The notes beneath the pieces are model-generated. The model was given only the letters and a program-made list of their open reading frames with translations, did not search any database and had not been told where the DNA came from. The position numbers were made by a program, and so were the translations under genes. A stretch of 29,981 nucleotides of DNA from Sulfurospirillum sp. UBA1314 (GTDB lineage Bacteria; Campylobacterota; Campylobacteria; Campylobacterales; Sulfurospirillaceae): contig DBTO01000124.1 of NCBI GenBank assembly GCA_002307095.1, positions 1 through 29,981 of the forward strand, in the 5' to 3' direction. The stretch's first letter is position 1, and the number at the start of each line of letters is the position of its first letter. Positions 1-8,233 of this stretch are shown in pieces.

Positions 1-1181
1 GTATTGATTGGTTTATTCAAATCTTAAAATGGTTGGTAGGCCCCATTATTTTCTTAACGATTATCTCGGGTATTGTAGGTCTTGAGAGTCTTAAAGAAGT
101 AGGTTCTATCGGTCTTAAAGCGTTTATCTACTTCGAAATTGTCAGTACGTTTGCTTTAGCCATTGGTGTACTTTTTGGCAATCTTTTAGGTGCAGGAAAT
201 GGGATGAACCTTTCCATCGAATCTTTGGATCCAAAAAGTGTGGCCAAATTTACAAACAATACCGGTGATGTTGGCTCTATTTGGTCAATTCTTAAAAATG
301 CAATCCCAAGTGATCCTATTACGCCATTTTTAACAGGACAAACACTTCAAGTGCTTGTGATGGCTTTGGTGCTTGCTATTTTAATTTCTGCCTTTGGTGG
401 AAAACATAAAGCGGCGATTCTTAAACCTCTTGAAATTGCTCAAAACTTTTTCTTCAAAATTTTAACTATTTTAATGTGGTTAAGCCCAATCGCTTCATTT
501 AGTGCAATGGCATTCTTGATTGGTAAATTTGGTGTAGCGTCATTGGTGAATATGGCAAGCTTGTTAGGTGTTATGCTTGTTTCTGTCTTGGTGTTTGTCT
601 TTGGTGTTCTTGGTATCATCATGGCAATCTTCAAAATCAATATTTTCAAATTTATGCGATTTATCTATAAAGAGGTCTTGATCGTATTTGCAACCTCTTC
701 AAGTGAATCAGCCTTGGCTCCATTGATGCGTCGTCTTGAAGCTGCAGGTGTCAGTAGGGGTACAACGGGTCTTGTTATTCCAACGGGGTATTCGTTTAAC
801 CTTGATTGTACAAACATCTATCTTTCACTCTCCATCATCTTCCTTTCACAAGCGTTCAATATCCCCTTGACCCTTGGTGAAGAGTTGAGCATTATCCTTA
901 TCCTTATGATTACTTCAAAAGGTGCGGTGGGTGTAACGGGTTCAGGATTTATCGTTCTTGCAGGAACCTTATCTGCCATGGGCGGTGCGATCCCTGTGGT
1001 AACGGTTGCCGTTCTTTTAGGTGTCGATAAATTTATGAGTGAAATGAGAGCGGTCGGAAATCTTTGCGGAAATGCCGTTGCTGCCGTTGTTGTTGGTGCA
1101 TGGGATAAACAGATCGATATGGAAAAATTCAAATATTCTCTTGATCATCCAGAAACGGTTGCGGACGCGATTCCTGGTTAA
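1..1181 (+). CDS. Dicarboxylate/amino acid:cation symporter (DAACS family), copy 1, 5'-truncated by window
   Basis: Inner-membrane secondary transporter that would couple C4-dicarboxylate or acidic amino acid uptake to sodium or protons. The reading frame is open from the first bases (G-I-D-W-F-I-Q), which align with residues about 50 onward of the full-length copy next door, so roughly 50 N-terminal residues lie outside the window. It shows the family landmarks: a serine-rich re-entrant loop (ATSSSESALAPLMRR), the TM7 motif SFNLDCTNIY (family consensus SFNLDGT), a second re-entrant loop rich in small residues (SKGAVGVTGSG), and TM8 AVGNLCGNAVAAVVVG. The TM7 Asp, a cation ligand in structurally known homologues, is kept here (codon 804-806). 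The TM8 region resembles DctA rather than glutamate carriers, so I favour a dicarboxylate substrate, which is inference. A hairpin follows the stop codon, and a second, very similar gene starts 219 bases downstream. Confidence 0.93.
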   Translation, partial: IDWFIQILKWLVGPIIFLTIISGIVGLESLKEVGSIGLKAFIYFEIVSTFALAIGVLFGNLLGAGNGMNLSIESLDPKSVAKFTNNTGDVGSIWSILKNAIPSDPITPFLTGQTLQVLVMALVLAILISAFGGKHKAAILKPLEIAQNFFFKILTILMWLSPIASFSAMAFLIGKFGVASLVNMASLLGVMLVSVLVFVFGVLGIIMAIFKINIFKFMRFIYKEVLIVFATSSSESALAPLMRRLEAAGVSRGTTGLVIPTGYSFNLDCTNIYLSLSIIFLSQAFNIPLTLGEELSIILILMITSKGAVGVTGSGFIVLAGTLSAMGGAIPVVTVAVLLGVDKFMSEMRAVGNLCGNAVAAVVVGAWDKQIDMEKFKYSLDHPETVADAIPG

Positions 1182-1197
1182 TCCAATCGTTTAAAAA

Positions 1198-1229
1198 GCC
1201 AATGGGGTGTTACGATTCTCCTCATTGGC
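1198..1229 (+). terminator. Probable terminator after symporter copy 1
   Basis: Inverted repeat GCCAATGGGG (1198-1207) / CCTCATTGGC (1220-1229), 10 pairs with one G-T wobble and a 12-base loop, placed 16 bases after the stop codon. The T-tract behind it is weak, so efficiency is uncertain. Confidence 0.5.
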
Positions 1230-1400
1230 ACCCCTCATTTTCACCTCTTCTTTGCTCTTTGGTTCAAAAAATCTCATTAAAATCCCCTTGCGTATGTCAT
1301 AATCAATACATATACATCAAACACTTTGCAACACATCTAAGGTTTCGTAGAGATTATTTATAGAACTTAAAATGGTTTTAAAGTATCTAAAGGGTCTTCG

Positions 1401-2729
1401 TTGAACAGAGCGAACAAGAAAAAAGCAAGCCGAAAAGATTGGAAACATTACACGATTAAGAGCTTGGCTTTTTGGGTTATTTGTGCGATTATCGCAGGTG
1501 TTGCATTTGGTATGGTTGATCCACAAAATGCTATCAAAGCCAAACCAGGCATTGACTGGTTTATTCAAGTACTCAAATGGTTGGTAGGTCCGATTATTTT
1601 CTTAACGATTATTTCGGGTATTGTTGGGCTTGAAAGCCTTAAAGAGGTGGGTTCCATTGGGATCAAAGCGTTTATCTACTTTGAAGTGGTGAGTACCTTT
1701 GCGCTTGGTATTGGTGTTTTGTTTGGTAATCTTTTAAATCCAGGGCATGGGATGAACCTCTCGGTTGAGTCTTTGGATGCTTCGAGCATTGAGAGTTTTA
1801 CGCAGACCCATCAAGAGGTTGGTTCTGTTTGGAAAATTCTTAAAAGTGCGATTCCAAGTGATCCTATTTCCCCCTTTCTTCATGGCGATACGCTTCAAGT
1901 GCTTACGATGGCGCTCTTTTTAGCGATCCTCATTTCGGCATTTGGTGGCAAATACAAACCGGTTATCTTAAAACCTTTGGAGAAAGCTCAAAACTTTTTC
2001 TTTAAAATTTTAACGCTTATTATGTGGTCAAGTCCGATTGCAAGTTTTAGTGCGATGGCATTTTTGATCGGTAAATTTGGCGTTTCATCTCTGATTGGTA
2101 TGGCAAATTTATTGGGTGTTATGCTCGTTTCAGTGCTGGTTTTTACCTTTGGTGTTTTAGGCATTATCTTATGGTTTTACAAAATCAATGTCTTCAAATT
2201 TATGCGTTTTATCTCCAAAGAGGTCTTGATCGTTTTTGCAACCTCTTCAAGTGAAGCAGCCCTCGCACCGCTTATGAGACGACTTGAATCTGCAGGAGTA
2301 AGCAGAGGAACCACGGGTTTGGTTATTCCAACAGGGTATTCGTTTAACCTTGGCTGTACCAATATTTACCTAGCGCTTTCCATCATCTTCCTCTCACAAG
2401 CGTTTAATGTGCCCCTTTCACTTGGTGAACAGATGAGCATTATCTTCATTTTGATGGTCACTTCTAAAGGCGCTGTGGGCGTGACAGGTTCAGGTATTAT
2501 TATCTTAGCAGGAACCTTATCTGCGATGGGTGGCGCCATTCCGGTTGCTACGGTTGCCGTGCTTTTGGGTGTGGATAAATTTATGAGTGAGATGCGTGCG
2601 GTTGGCAATCTGTGTGGAAATGCCGTTGCGGCTGTTTTTGTCGGCGTCTGGGATAAACAGATCGATATGAAAAAATTCAGACACGCGCTTGATCATCCCC
2701 AAAGTGTTGAAGACGCCATTCCTATGTAG
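1401..2729 (+). CDS. Dicarboxylate/amino acid:cation symporter (DAACS family), copy 2
   Basis: Full-length 442-residue multi-pass transporter, normal for the family, highly similar along its whole length to copy 1. I take the TTG at 1401 as start because AAAGGG lies about 7 bases upstream and the first residues (MNRANKKKASRKDWKH) form the expected basic cytosolic N-terminus before TM1. Conserved segments are ATSSSEAALAPLMRR, SKGAVGVTGSG and AVGNLCGNAVAAVFVG. The TM7 motif reads SFNLGCT, so the Asp present in copy 1 is Gly318 here (codon GGC, 2352-2354). In the GltPh/DctA family this Asp helps coordinate a cation. The copies also differ in acidic and polar positions of the N-terminal third. 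Two close paralogues suggest a recent duplication with functional divergence. Substrate cannot be fixed from sequence alone. Confidence 0.95.
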   Translation: MNRANKKKASRKDWKHYTIKSLAFWVICAIIAGVAFGMVDPQNAIKAKPGIDWFIQVLKWLVGPIIFLTIISGIVGLESLKEVGSIGIKAFIYFEVVSTFALGIGVLFGNLLNPGHGMNLSVESLDASSIESFTQTHQEVGSVWKILKSAIPSDPISPFLHGDTLQVLTMALFLAILISAFGGKYKPVILKPLEKAQNFFFKILTLIMWSSPIASFSAMAFLIGKFGVSSLIGMANLLGVMLVSVLVFTFGVLGIILWFYKINVFKFMRFISKEVLIVFATSSSEAALAPLMRRLESAGVSRGTTGLVIPTGYSFNLGCTNIYLALSIIFLSQAFNVPLSLGEQMSIIFILMVTSKGAVGVTGSGIIILAGTLSAMGGAIPVATVAVLLGVDKFMSEMRAVGNLCGNAVAAVFVGVWDKQIDMKKFRHALDHPQSVEDAIPM

Positions 2730-2757
2730 TCTCATTATCTTTTTAACTAAACCTCGC

Positions 2758-2763
2758 TATAAT
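2758..2763 (+). promoter_or_regulatory. Candidate -10 box for the HDOD gene
   Basis: TATAAT in the context CGCTATAATCTTTAC, about 80 bases before the HDOD start codon and after the symporter stop. No clear -35, which is common for sigma-70 promoters in Campylobacterota. Confidence 0.5.
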
Positions 2764-2843
2764 CTTTACTAATAGATTTCAGGCAGAATCATTGAAAAAC
2801 GTTCTGCTTGAAGTCCAATAAATTCATAAAGAGAGATGACAGC

Positions 2844-3653
2844 ATGCTTGAAGAGATAGCTGAGCGCATCAAATCACTTCCACCCCTTCCCAAAAGTTTC
2901 CACCAGATGACATTGATCTGCAAAGATCCTAACGCCAGTGTGAACGATCTTGCCCGTGTGATCGAAGAAGATCCGATGATGGTCGCGAACCTTTTAAAGG
3001 TGGCAAACTCTCCTTTGTATGGCTTTAGACGTGAAATTAAGAGCGTGGTGCAAGCCGTCGGTCTGTTTGGAATGTCCACAACCCGTTCGTTGGTCATGGA
3101 TATGTCGATTAAAAAACTCTTACATGTAGACATGGCGCCCTATGGCATCACGCCTGAAGAGTTCGCCTCTATCTCAAGTTTGCAGAGTGCCTTGATGTTA
3201 CAGTGGTACGGCAAAGTCGATGCGAGCAAAGTTGATCTTCTTTTCCTTGCAGCACTTTTGCAAGAGACCGGTAAAATTCTTATTGCTGATGAGATCGCTA
3301 AAAATAATGAAACCTATCAATTTCGCTCTGAAATAGAGAGCTGTAATAACATCGCCGATGTGGAGCGTATGTTTGTGCGAATTTCCAGCAGTGAAGTAAC
3401 CTCACGCATCTTTAAACACTGGAAATTTGATAAAACAATGGTCGAGGCGATCGAATACACCGATGCGATTGGTGCAGCACCTGCGGCGATTCGTCCCTAT
3501 TCGTTTGCGCTCAAAGTCGTTAAAACCGCGATTCCGCTTAACGCACCCCTCAGCGAGCGCAGTGTCAATATGGCGCTGAACCTTTTAGAGAAAGAAAAAT
3601 TCGACCAAACGCTGTTTCTGGGCGTGATTCAGTCTCTTAGAAAATCCTACTAA
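2844..3653 (+). CDS. HDOD domain protein
   Basis: Cytosolic protein of 269 residues made almost entirely of one HDOD domain, a catalytically degenerate relative of HD phosphohydrolases found in bacterial signalling proteins. Seen: the N-terminal LPPLPKSFHQM segment, typical of the domain entry helix, and NLLKVANSPLYGFRREI, the conserved 'ANS..Y' stretch. The metal-binding His-Asp pair expected for an active HD hydrolase is not apparent (LFLAALLQETGKIL where active enzymes have HDIGK). I chose the ATG at 2844, which is preceded by AGAGAG at 8 bases, over an upstream in-frame TTG at 2808 that lacks good spacing. It ends 24 bases before polA and may be co-transcribed with it. The role is probably regulatory, but the partner is unknown. 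Residues LLHV are encoded by a TACATGTA element. Confidence 0.85.
   Translation: MLEEIAERIKSLPPLPKSFHQMTLICKDPNASVNDLARVIEEDPMMVANLLKVANSPLYGFRREIKSVVQAVGLFGMSTTRSLVMDMSIKKLLHVDMAPYGITPEEFASISSLQSALMLQWYGKVDASKVDLLFLAALLQETGKILIADEIAKNNETYQFRSEIESCNNIADVERMFVRISSSEVTSRIFKHWKFDKTMVEAIEYTDAIGAAPAAIRPYSFALKVVKTAIPLNAPLSERSVNMALNLLEKEKFDQTLFLGVIQSLRKSY
3120..3128. repeat. TACATGTA palindrome, partial copy (TTACATGTA)
   Basis: Inside the HDOD gene, read as TTA CAT GTA = Leu-His-Val in KKLLHVDM. The right flank is G instead of A. Confidence 0.7.
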
Positions 3654-3655
3654 CT

Positions 3656-3669
3656 CTTTACATGTAAAG
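3656..3669. repeat. TTTACATGTAAA palindrome, 14 bp perfect
   Basis: CTTTACATGTAAAG fills most of the 24-base HDOD-polA gap. Its right half plus the next base forms TAAAGG, the ribosome binding site of polA (7 bases before GTG). Confidence 0.9.
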
Positions 3670-3677
3670 GCGCTTTT

Positions 3678-6335
3678 GTGAAAACACTCACCATCATTGA
3701 TACCTTTGGCTTTTTTTTTAGAAACTATTTTGCACTGCCCCAACTGCGCAATTCCCAAGGCTTTCCTACAGGACTTTTGACGGGGTTTGCCAATTTTATC
3801 TATGCGATTAAAAACGAGCACGACACCGATTATCTGCTGTTTGCGCTCGATAGCAAAGGTAAGAATTTTCGCCATACAATTGATCCTAATTACAAAGCCA
3901 ACCGCCCTGAAGCACCTGAAGATCTAAGACGCCAACTGCCCGTTGCGATTTCGTGGATCGAAAAAATGGGCTTTAAATGCTATAGCGAAGAGGGCTATGA
4001 AGCCGATGATGTCATTGCTTCTGCGGTGCGTTTTGCCAAACACCATGACATCAAAGTGCGCATCGTCACGCACGATAAAGACCTCTATCAACTTATCGAC
4101 GATGGGATGGTTGTCATCTACGATCCGATGAAAAAGATGGAGATCGATACGGAGAAATGTTTTGAGAAATTTGGTGTGTATCCGCATAAAATTAACGAAT
4201 ACCTCTCTCTTGTCGGCGATGTTGCCGATAATATCCCTGGCGTGAAAGGGATCGGTCCTAAGGGTGCTAAAAAACTTTTGGACGAATACGAAACCGTGGA
4301 GGGCGTGTATGAAAATTTAGAGCGTATCGCAAACCCTCGCGTGCAAGCGATGCTGGAAGAAGGGCGTGAAAATGCTTTTTTGAGCAAACAGTTGGTGCGC
4401 TTGGATGACTCGTTAAACATTGCCGATAAGTTTGACTCTTTTCACCTTCCGTGTGATAATCCCCTGCTTAGCATTGCCGATGAACTTGAAAAATACGAAC
4501 TGCGCCATATGCTCTCACGCGTGCGCAACGAAGCTTTACATGTAAAACCCAAAGAGGCGGTGAAAACGGGCTTTAACGCGATTTTACTCGATGATGCAAA
4601 GATGCTGTTTAACATCATCGAAGGCATTGAAGACGACGCCATTGTCGCGTTTGATACCGAGACCAATGCGCTGGATGCGTACAACGCGAAGATCGTAGGC
4701 TTTTCCTTTGCGATTAATGAGGAAGAGGCGTACTACGTGCCCATCGCACACCACTATTTGGGTGTGGGCGATCAGATCAGTCTAGTGGATGCGAAGAGGG
4801 CGTTGGAAGCGCTTTTCACCCACAAAATCGTAGGGCAAAATCTCAAATTTGATCTTGCCGTCATCGAAAACAATTTTGGCATCCGCGATGTCGCGATTTA
4901 CGCCGATACAATGCTGTTGGCATGGCTGCTCAATCCTGAAACCACTGTCGGGCTTGACACGTTAGCACTTCGCTTTTTCAACCACGCGATGGTGAAGTTT
5001 AAAGAGGTCGTTGCCAAGGGTGAAAACTTTAGCAGTGTGCCTTTGGAAAAAGCGTGCGAATATGCCAGTGAAGATGCGTGGATGACGCTTAAGCTTTACT
5101 ACAAACTTCAAGAGATGCTAGAACCTCCTTTGCTTGATCTGGCTAAAGAAGTTGAATTTCCATTTATTAAGACCTTAATGAAGATGGAAAAAGAGGGCAT
5201 CAAAGTCGATGCGCCTTATTTTGAGACACTTTTAAAACGAACCGATCATGCGATTGAAGCGCTGAAAATAGAAATATTTGCCCTGTGCGACGCCACTTTT
5301 AACCTCAATTCCACCCAACAATTGGGTGCCGTTTTGTTTGAACAACTGGGGCTTCCGACTGTGAAAAAGACCAAAACAGGCTACAGCACGGATGAGAATG
5401 TGCTCAATGAACTGTTGGACAAACACCCGAGCATCGCGAAAATTCTAGAATACCGAGAGCTGTATAAACTGCGTTCGACCTACATTGAACCACTGCTTAA
5501 ACTCTCAAAAGAGTCCCCAAAAGGTCGCATCCATACTTCGTTTATGCAAACAGGAACCTCCACAGGAAGGCTCAGCTCGAAAGACCCGAACCTTCAAAAT
5601 ATTCCGGTTAAAACCGAACTGGGGCGCGAAGTGCGTGGCGGATTTATCGCTAAAGAGGGCTATAAACTGATCGGCATCGACTACTCGCAAATCGAGCTCA
5701 GGCTTTTGGCACATTTTAGCGGTGATGAGGCGATGGTGGAAGCGTTTCGCTCCAACAAAGACATTCACAAAGAGACCGCACTCAAACTCTTTGGCGAAGC
5801 GGACGCGGCGGCTAAACGTGGTGTGGCAAAAAGCATTAACTTTGGTCTTTTGTACGGCATGGGACCCAAACGTTTGTCAGAGACGATTGGCATCAGTACC
5901 AAAGAGGCGAAGAGTTACATCGACAGCTATTTTGCGACGTTTCCAACGATTAAAAACTTTCTCACCGCGATTGCAGAAGGGGCTAAAAAAGAGGGGTTTG
6001 TTCAAACCCTTTTGGGGCGAAAGCGCTATTTTGACTTTGAGCACGCCAATGGCATGCAATACGCAGGCTACCTTCGCGAAGCAGTCAATACCGTTTTTCA
6101 AGGCAGTGCCGCCGATCTCATCAAGCTTTCGATGAATAAAATCATGGAGACACTCGTGGATGATGAGGCAAAACTCTTGCTTCAAATTCACGATGAGCTG
6201 ATTTTTGAAGTCAAAGAGGAGCGGGCGGAAGCCTTTGCTGCGCAGGCACAAAATGTGATGGAAGAGATTTACGCACTTAAGGTGCCACTCAAAGTATCGA
6301 TTGCGATAGGCAATAATTGGGGAGAATTGAAATGA
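3678..6335 (+). CDS. polA: DNA polymerase I
   Basis: Repair and Okazaki-fragment-processing polymerase of 885 residues with all three domains. Residues 1-290 form the 5'-3' exonuclease (start TLTIIDTFGFFFRNYFALP, YEADDVIAS, VTHDKDLYQL, and the helix-hairpin-helix GVKGIGPKGAKKLL). Residues about 310-500 form a 3'-5' exonuclease with apparently intact DEDD residues: AFDTETNAL (Exo I), GQNLKFDLA (Exo II), YASEDAWMTL (Exo III), so proofreading is likely. The polymerase domain has motif A DYSQIELRLLAHFSGD near 668, motif B KRGVAKSINFGLLYG near 712 and motif C LLQIHDELIFEV near 835. The GTG start at 3678 is supported by TAAAGG 7 bases upstream. The stop overlaps the mntP start (ATGA). A TTTACATGTAAA element encodes L287-H-V-K290 in the linker between the two nuclease domains. 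Confidence 0.98.
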   Translation: MKTLTIIDTFGFFFRNYFALPQLRNSQGFPTGLLTGFANFIYAIKNEHDTDYLLFALDSKGKNFRHTIDPNYKANRPEAPEDLRRQLPVAISWIEKMGFKCYSEEGYEADDVIASAVRFAKHHDIKVRIVTHDKDLYQLIDDGMVVIYDPMKKMEIDTEKCFEKFGVYPHKINEYLSLVGDVADNIPGVKGIGPKGAKKLLDEYETVEGVYENLERIANPRVQAMLEEGRENAFLSKQLVRLDDSLNIADKFDSFHLPCDNPLLSIADELEKYELRHMLSRVRNEALHVKPKEAVKTGFNAILLDDAKMLFNIIEGIEDDAIVAFDTETNALDAYNAKIVGFSFAINEEEAYYVPIAHHYLGVGDQISLVDAKRALEALFTHKIVGQNLKFDLAVIENNFGIRDVAIYADTMLLAWLLNPETTVGLDTLALRFFNHAMVKFKEVVAKGENFSSVPLEKACEYASEDAWMTLKLYYKLQEMLEPPLLDLAKEVEFPFIKTLMKMEKEGIKVDAPYFETLLKRTDHAIEALKIEIFALCDATFNLNSTQQLGAVLFEQLGLPTVKKTKTGYSTDENVLNELLDKHPSIAKILEYRELYKLRSTYIEPLLKLSKESPKGRIHTSFMQTGTSTGRLSSKDPNLQNIPVKTELGREVRGGFIAKEGYKLIGIDYSQIELRLLAHFSGDEAMVEAFRSNKDIHKETALKLFGEADAAAKRGVAKSINFGLLYGMGPKRLSETIGISTKEAKSYIDSYFATFPTIKNFLTAIAEGAKKEGFVQTLLGRKRYFDFEHANGMQYAGYLREAVNTVFQGSAADLIKLSMNKIMETLVDDEAKLLLQIHDELIFEVKEERAEAFAAQAQNVMEEIYALKVPLKVSIAIGNNWGELK
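4535..4546. repeat. TTTACATGTAAA palindrome, perfect 12-mer
   Basis: Inside polA, read as TTA CAT GTA AA in EALHVKPK, within the linker after the 5' nuclease domain, a position tolerant of sequence change. Confidence 0.9.
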
Positions 6336-6874
6336 TCGAAGTGTTACTGTTAGCTTTTGCGCTGAGTATGGACGCTTTTGCAGTTTCCATCGGTCTTGGG
6401 GCGAAACAAAACGGTCATACGACGAAAGCATTAGCCTTAAAAGCAGGGCTCTTTTTTGGTATTTTCCAAGCATTGATGCCACTGATTGGCTACGTGGGTG
6501 GAAAAGGTGTGCTTGGTTTTATCAGCGAATACGCGCACTACATCGCCTTTGGACTCTTGTTGCTTATTGGTGCAAAGATGATCTACGAAGGGCTCAATGA
6601 AGGCGTGGGTGAAGAACTTGCAAAGATTACCAATAAAATCATGCTGACCTTAGCGATTGCAACGAGCATTGACGCGATGGCGGCTGGCTTTAGTTTGATG
6701 CTGTTAGACCTCAATCCGCTCCTCGCCTGTGGGATCATCGGGTTTACCACCTTTATCATCAGCTTCATCGGTGTGTATGTGGGAAAACTAACGGGAACAT
6801 GGCTGGAAAGCAAAGCAGAGATTTTCGGTGGTATTGTTTTGGTGGTGATTGGTTTTAGGATGTTGTTTTTTTAG
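6332..6874 (+). CDS. mntP: Manganese efflux pump MntP
   Basis: Small inner-membrane Mn(II) exporter of 180 residues and about six membrane helices, normal for the MntP (DUF204) family. The internal duplication is visible: AFALSMDAFAVSIGLGAK near the N-terminus and AIATSIDAMAAGFSLM at mid-protein, each with the Asp in the first helix of its repeat that is essential in the family. I take the ATG at 6332, which overlaps the polA stop as ATGA and has GGAGAA just upstream; an in-frame codon at 6317 would extend five residues but has no better ribosome site. Translational coupling to polA is probable. No yybP-ykoY-type manganese riboswitch can fit upstream because of the overlap, so any Mn control acts elsewhere. 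A strong convergent hairpin follows. Confidence 0.93.
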   Translation: MIEVLLLAFALSMDAFAVSIGLGAKQNGHTTKALALKAGLFFGIFQALMPLIGYVGGKGVLGFISEYAHYIAFGLLLLIGAKMIYEGLNEGVGEELAKITNKIMLTLAIATSIDAMAAGFSLMLLDLNPLLACGIIGFTTFIISFIGVYVGKLTGTWLESKAEIFGGIVLVVIGFRMLFF

Positions 6875-6881
6875 ATTAAAA

Positions 6882-6914
6882 TAGGATTGTCTTTCATTTT
6901 GAACGACAATCCTA
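6882..6914. terminator. Hairpin between convergent mntP and outer-membrane protein genes
   Basis: Perfect 10-bp stem TAGGATTGTC (6882-6891) / GACAATCCTA (6905-6914) with a 13-base loop. On the minus strand it is followed by a U-rich ATTTTAATCT, so it is a better terminator for the outer-membrane protein gene. It may also stop mntP transcripts. Confidence 0.7.
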
Positions 6915-6924
6915 ATGGATAGCT

Positions 6925-7512
6925 TTAGAATTTATAGTTCGCGCCAAAATAGTATTGTAAGGTGTGTTTCCCCTCAAATTTACCATGTGCGGCACCCTCT
7001 GTTCTCGAATCATCTACATTACTACTGTCCATATATCGTGTTCCAATTTCAAGATCAATATTGGTGCTCACTGCATAAATCAAACCAGCTTCTGCACCAT
7101 AACTAAATCCTTTTGGATTGTCTATATCATAGCTCTTTGCAAAATTAGTTTCGTCTTTCCCTTTGGTATAAAGCCCATTAATACCAATGAATGGTGTGAC
7201 TGAAGTACTATTTCTAAAAAGATAATCATAACCTAGCCCTGCACTCCATGAGGAAAAGTCATCTTTTTTATTTTGACGTACAATAGAGGTGTATACTCTT
7301 CCATATTCAAAATACTTACCAACTTTGAGAGATTCGTATGTTGCATTGACTGTATCACTCAAATTCAATGTATCAACACCATCGGTTCCTTCAAATTTGT
7401 ATTTCATATTCATCCCACCAAATTCACCGCCGACAAACCATGGATTGGAATCTGCAAAACTAGCAGAACTACAAAGCATCAAAAACGATGCAACCACTAA
7501 ACTTCTCTTCAT
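6925..7512 (-). CDS. Outer membrane beta-barrel protein
   Basis: 195-residue exported protein. Residues 1-20 are a classical signal peptide (MKRSLVVASFLMLCSSASFA, cleavage before DSNPWF). The rest alternates aromatic and polar residues in strand-like blocks (PWFVGGEFGGMNMKYKF, SYGAEAGLIYAV, LQYYFGANYKF) and ends in Phe, the usual C-terminal signature for BAM-assembled barrels. The size fits a small eight-stranded OmpA/OmpW/Opa-like barrel. Start ATG is preceded by a strong GAGGGGG. It stands alone between the mntP terminator and the dnaJ operon, with its own AT-rich promoter region. No pore specificity or adhesin function can be read from the sequence. Confidence 0.85.
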   Translation of the reverse strand: MKRSLVVASFLMLCSSASFADSNPWFVGGEFGGMNMKYKFEGTDGVDTLNLSDTVNATYESLKVGKYFEYGRVYTSIVRQNKKDDFSSWSAGLGYDYLFRNSTSVTPFIGINGLYTKGKDETNFAKSYDIDNPKGFSYGAEAGLIYAVSTNIDLEIGTRYMDSSNVDDSRTEGAAHGKFEGKHTLQYYFGANYKF

Positions 7513-7587
7513 AGAGCCCCCTCGTTGAATAAAATCTGTTAAATAAAACGAAATATATTACCGAATAAAAATAAATGATATTCTTAA

Positions 7588-7593
7588 ATTATA
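7588..7593 (-). promoter_or_regulatory. Candidate -10 box for the outer-membrane protein gene
   Basis: TATAAT on the minus strand in an AT-rich 103-base gap, about 76 bases before the start codon. Other A/T-rich hexamers nearer the gene (7555-7560) are alternatives. Confidence 0.35.
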
Positions 7594-7615
7594 AAAAAGT
7601 TTTTATTTTATTATT

Positions 7616-8230
7616 CTAAGAGAGTGATGGCGAGTAATTTTTCAGGATTTTCTCGCAGATTTTATATTCAGGCATAAATTCACTTACGCAGTTCCAAAAA
7701 GCTTTTTGGTGGTGTTTGTGCTCGATGTGTGAGAGCTCGTGAATGACGATGTAGGTGACGCATTCAAGAGGCAGTTGTGCTAGGCTTAAATTGAAGCTGA
7801 GCTCATTGGTATGGCTGCAACTTCCCCAACGCCTTTTGGCTTTTCTAAAGCTGATATGCGTGGGTTTCACACCCATTAAAAAGCTCCATTCAGTGACCAG
7901 TCGTGTGACTAAAGGAATCGTCTTTTCTTTGTAAAAAGATTCAGGTGTTTTGTTTACATGTAAAAGAATCGGCTCGCCCAAATAGAGCACTTTTCCCTCA
8001 TTTTCAAAGAGACTTTGTACCGTGGTTCGCTCGCTTGCTGCCCTCATTTTGGCAAAGATCCATGCGGCTTTTTGCATCACCAAATTATGAATGTACGTTT
8101 TATTGGAAGAGGGGGCTTTGACGATGACGCCTTTGATGGGGTCAACTTTGATGTAGAAGTGCTTGAGGCGACGATCGGTAATGATAGAGTAGCAAAGCTG
8201 TTCGCCTTGATACTCTATAAACGGGTACAT
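7616..8230 (-). CDS. YgjP-type (DUF45/WLM-like) zinc metallopeptidase
   Basis: 204-residue cytosolic protein of the YgjP family (often labelled M48 family metallopeptidase). Seen: KRRWGSCSHTNELSFN near 132-147, a family hallmark, and the zinc motif VIHELSHIEHKHHQKAFW with HELSH at 164-168 and a further His cluster at 171-174 as candidate third ligand. There is no signal peptide or membrane segment. It starts 3 bases after the dnaJ stop on the same strand and is almost certainly co-transcribed with it, which suggests a protein quality-control link; that link is inference, and substrates are unknown. A TTTACATGTAAA element encodes LHVN in the N-terminal half (residues 90-93). Confidence 0.88.
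   Translation of the reverse strand: MYPFIEYQGEQLCYSIITDRRLKHFYIKVDPIKGVIVKAPSSNKTYIHNLVMQKAAWIFAKMRAASERTTVQSLFENEGKVLYLGEPILLHVNKTPESFYKEKTIPLVTRLVTEWSFLMGVKPTHISFRKAKRRWGSCSHTNELSFNLSLAQLPLECVTYIVIHELSHIEHKHHQKAFWNCVSEFMPEYKICEKILKNYSPSLS
7953..7964. repeat. TTTACATGTAAA palindrome, perfect 12-mer
   Basis: Inside the metallopeptidase gene, minus-strand reading TTA CAT GTA AAC = LHVN in ILLHVNKTP. Confidence 0.9.
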
Positions 8231-8233
8231 AAT

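Noticed and set aside
5877..6482. 201-codon open frame on the minus strand across polA/mntP
   Set aside because: It is antisense to two clear genes, has no family signature and is explained by their codon use.
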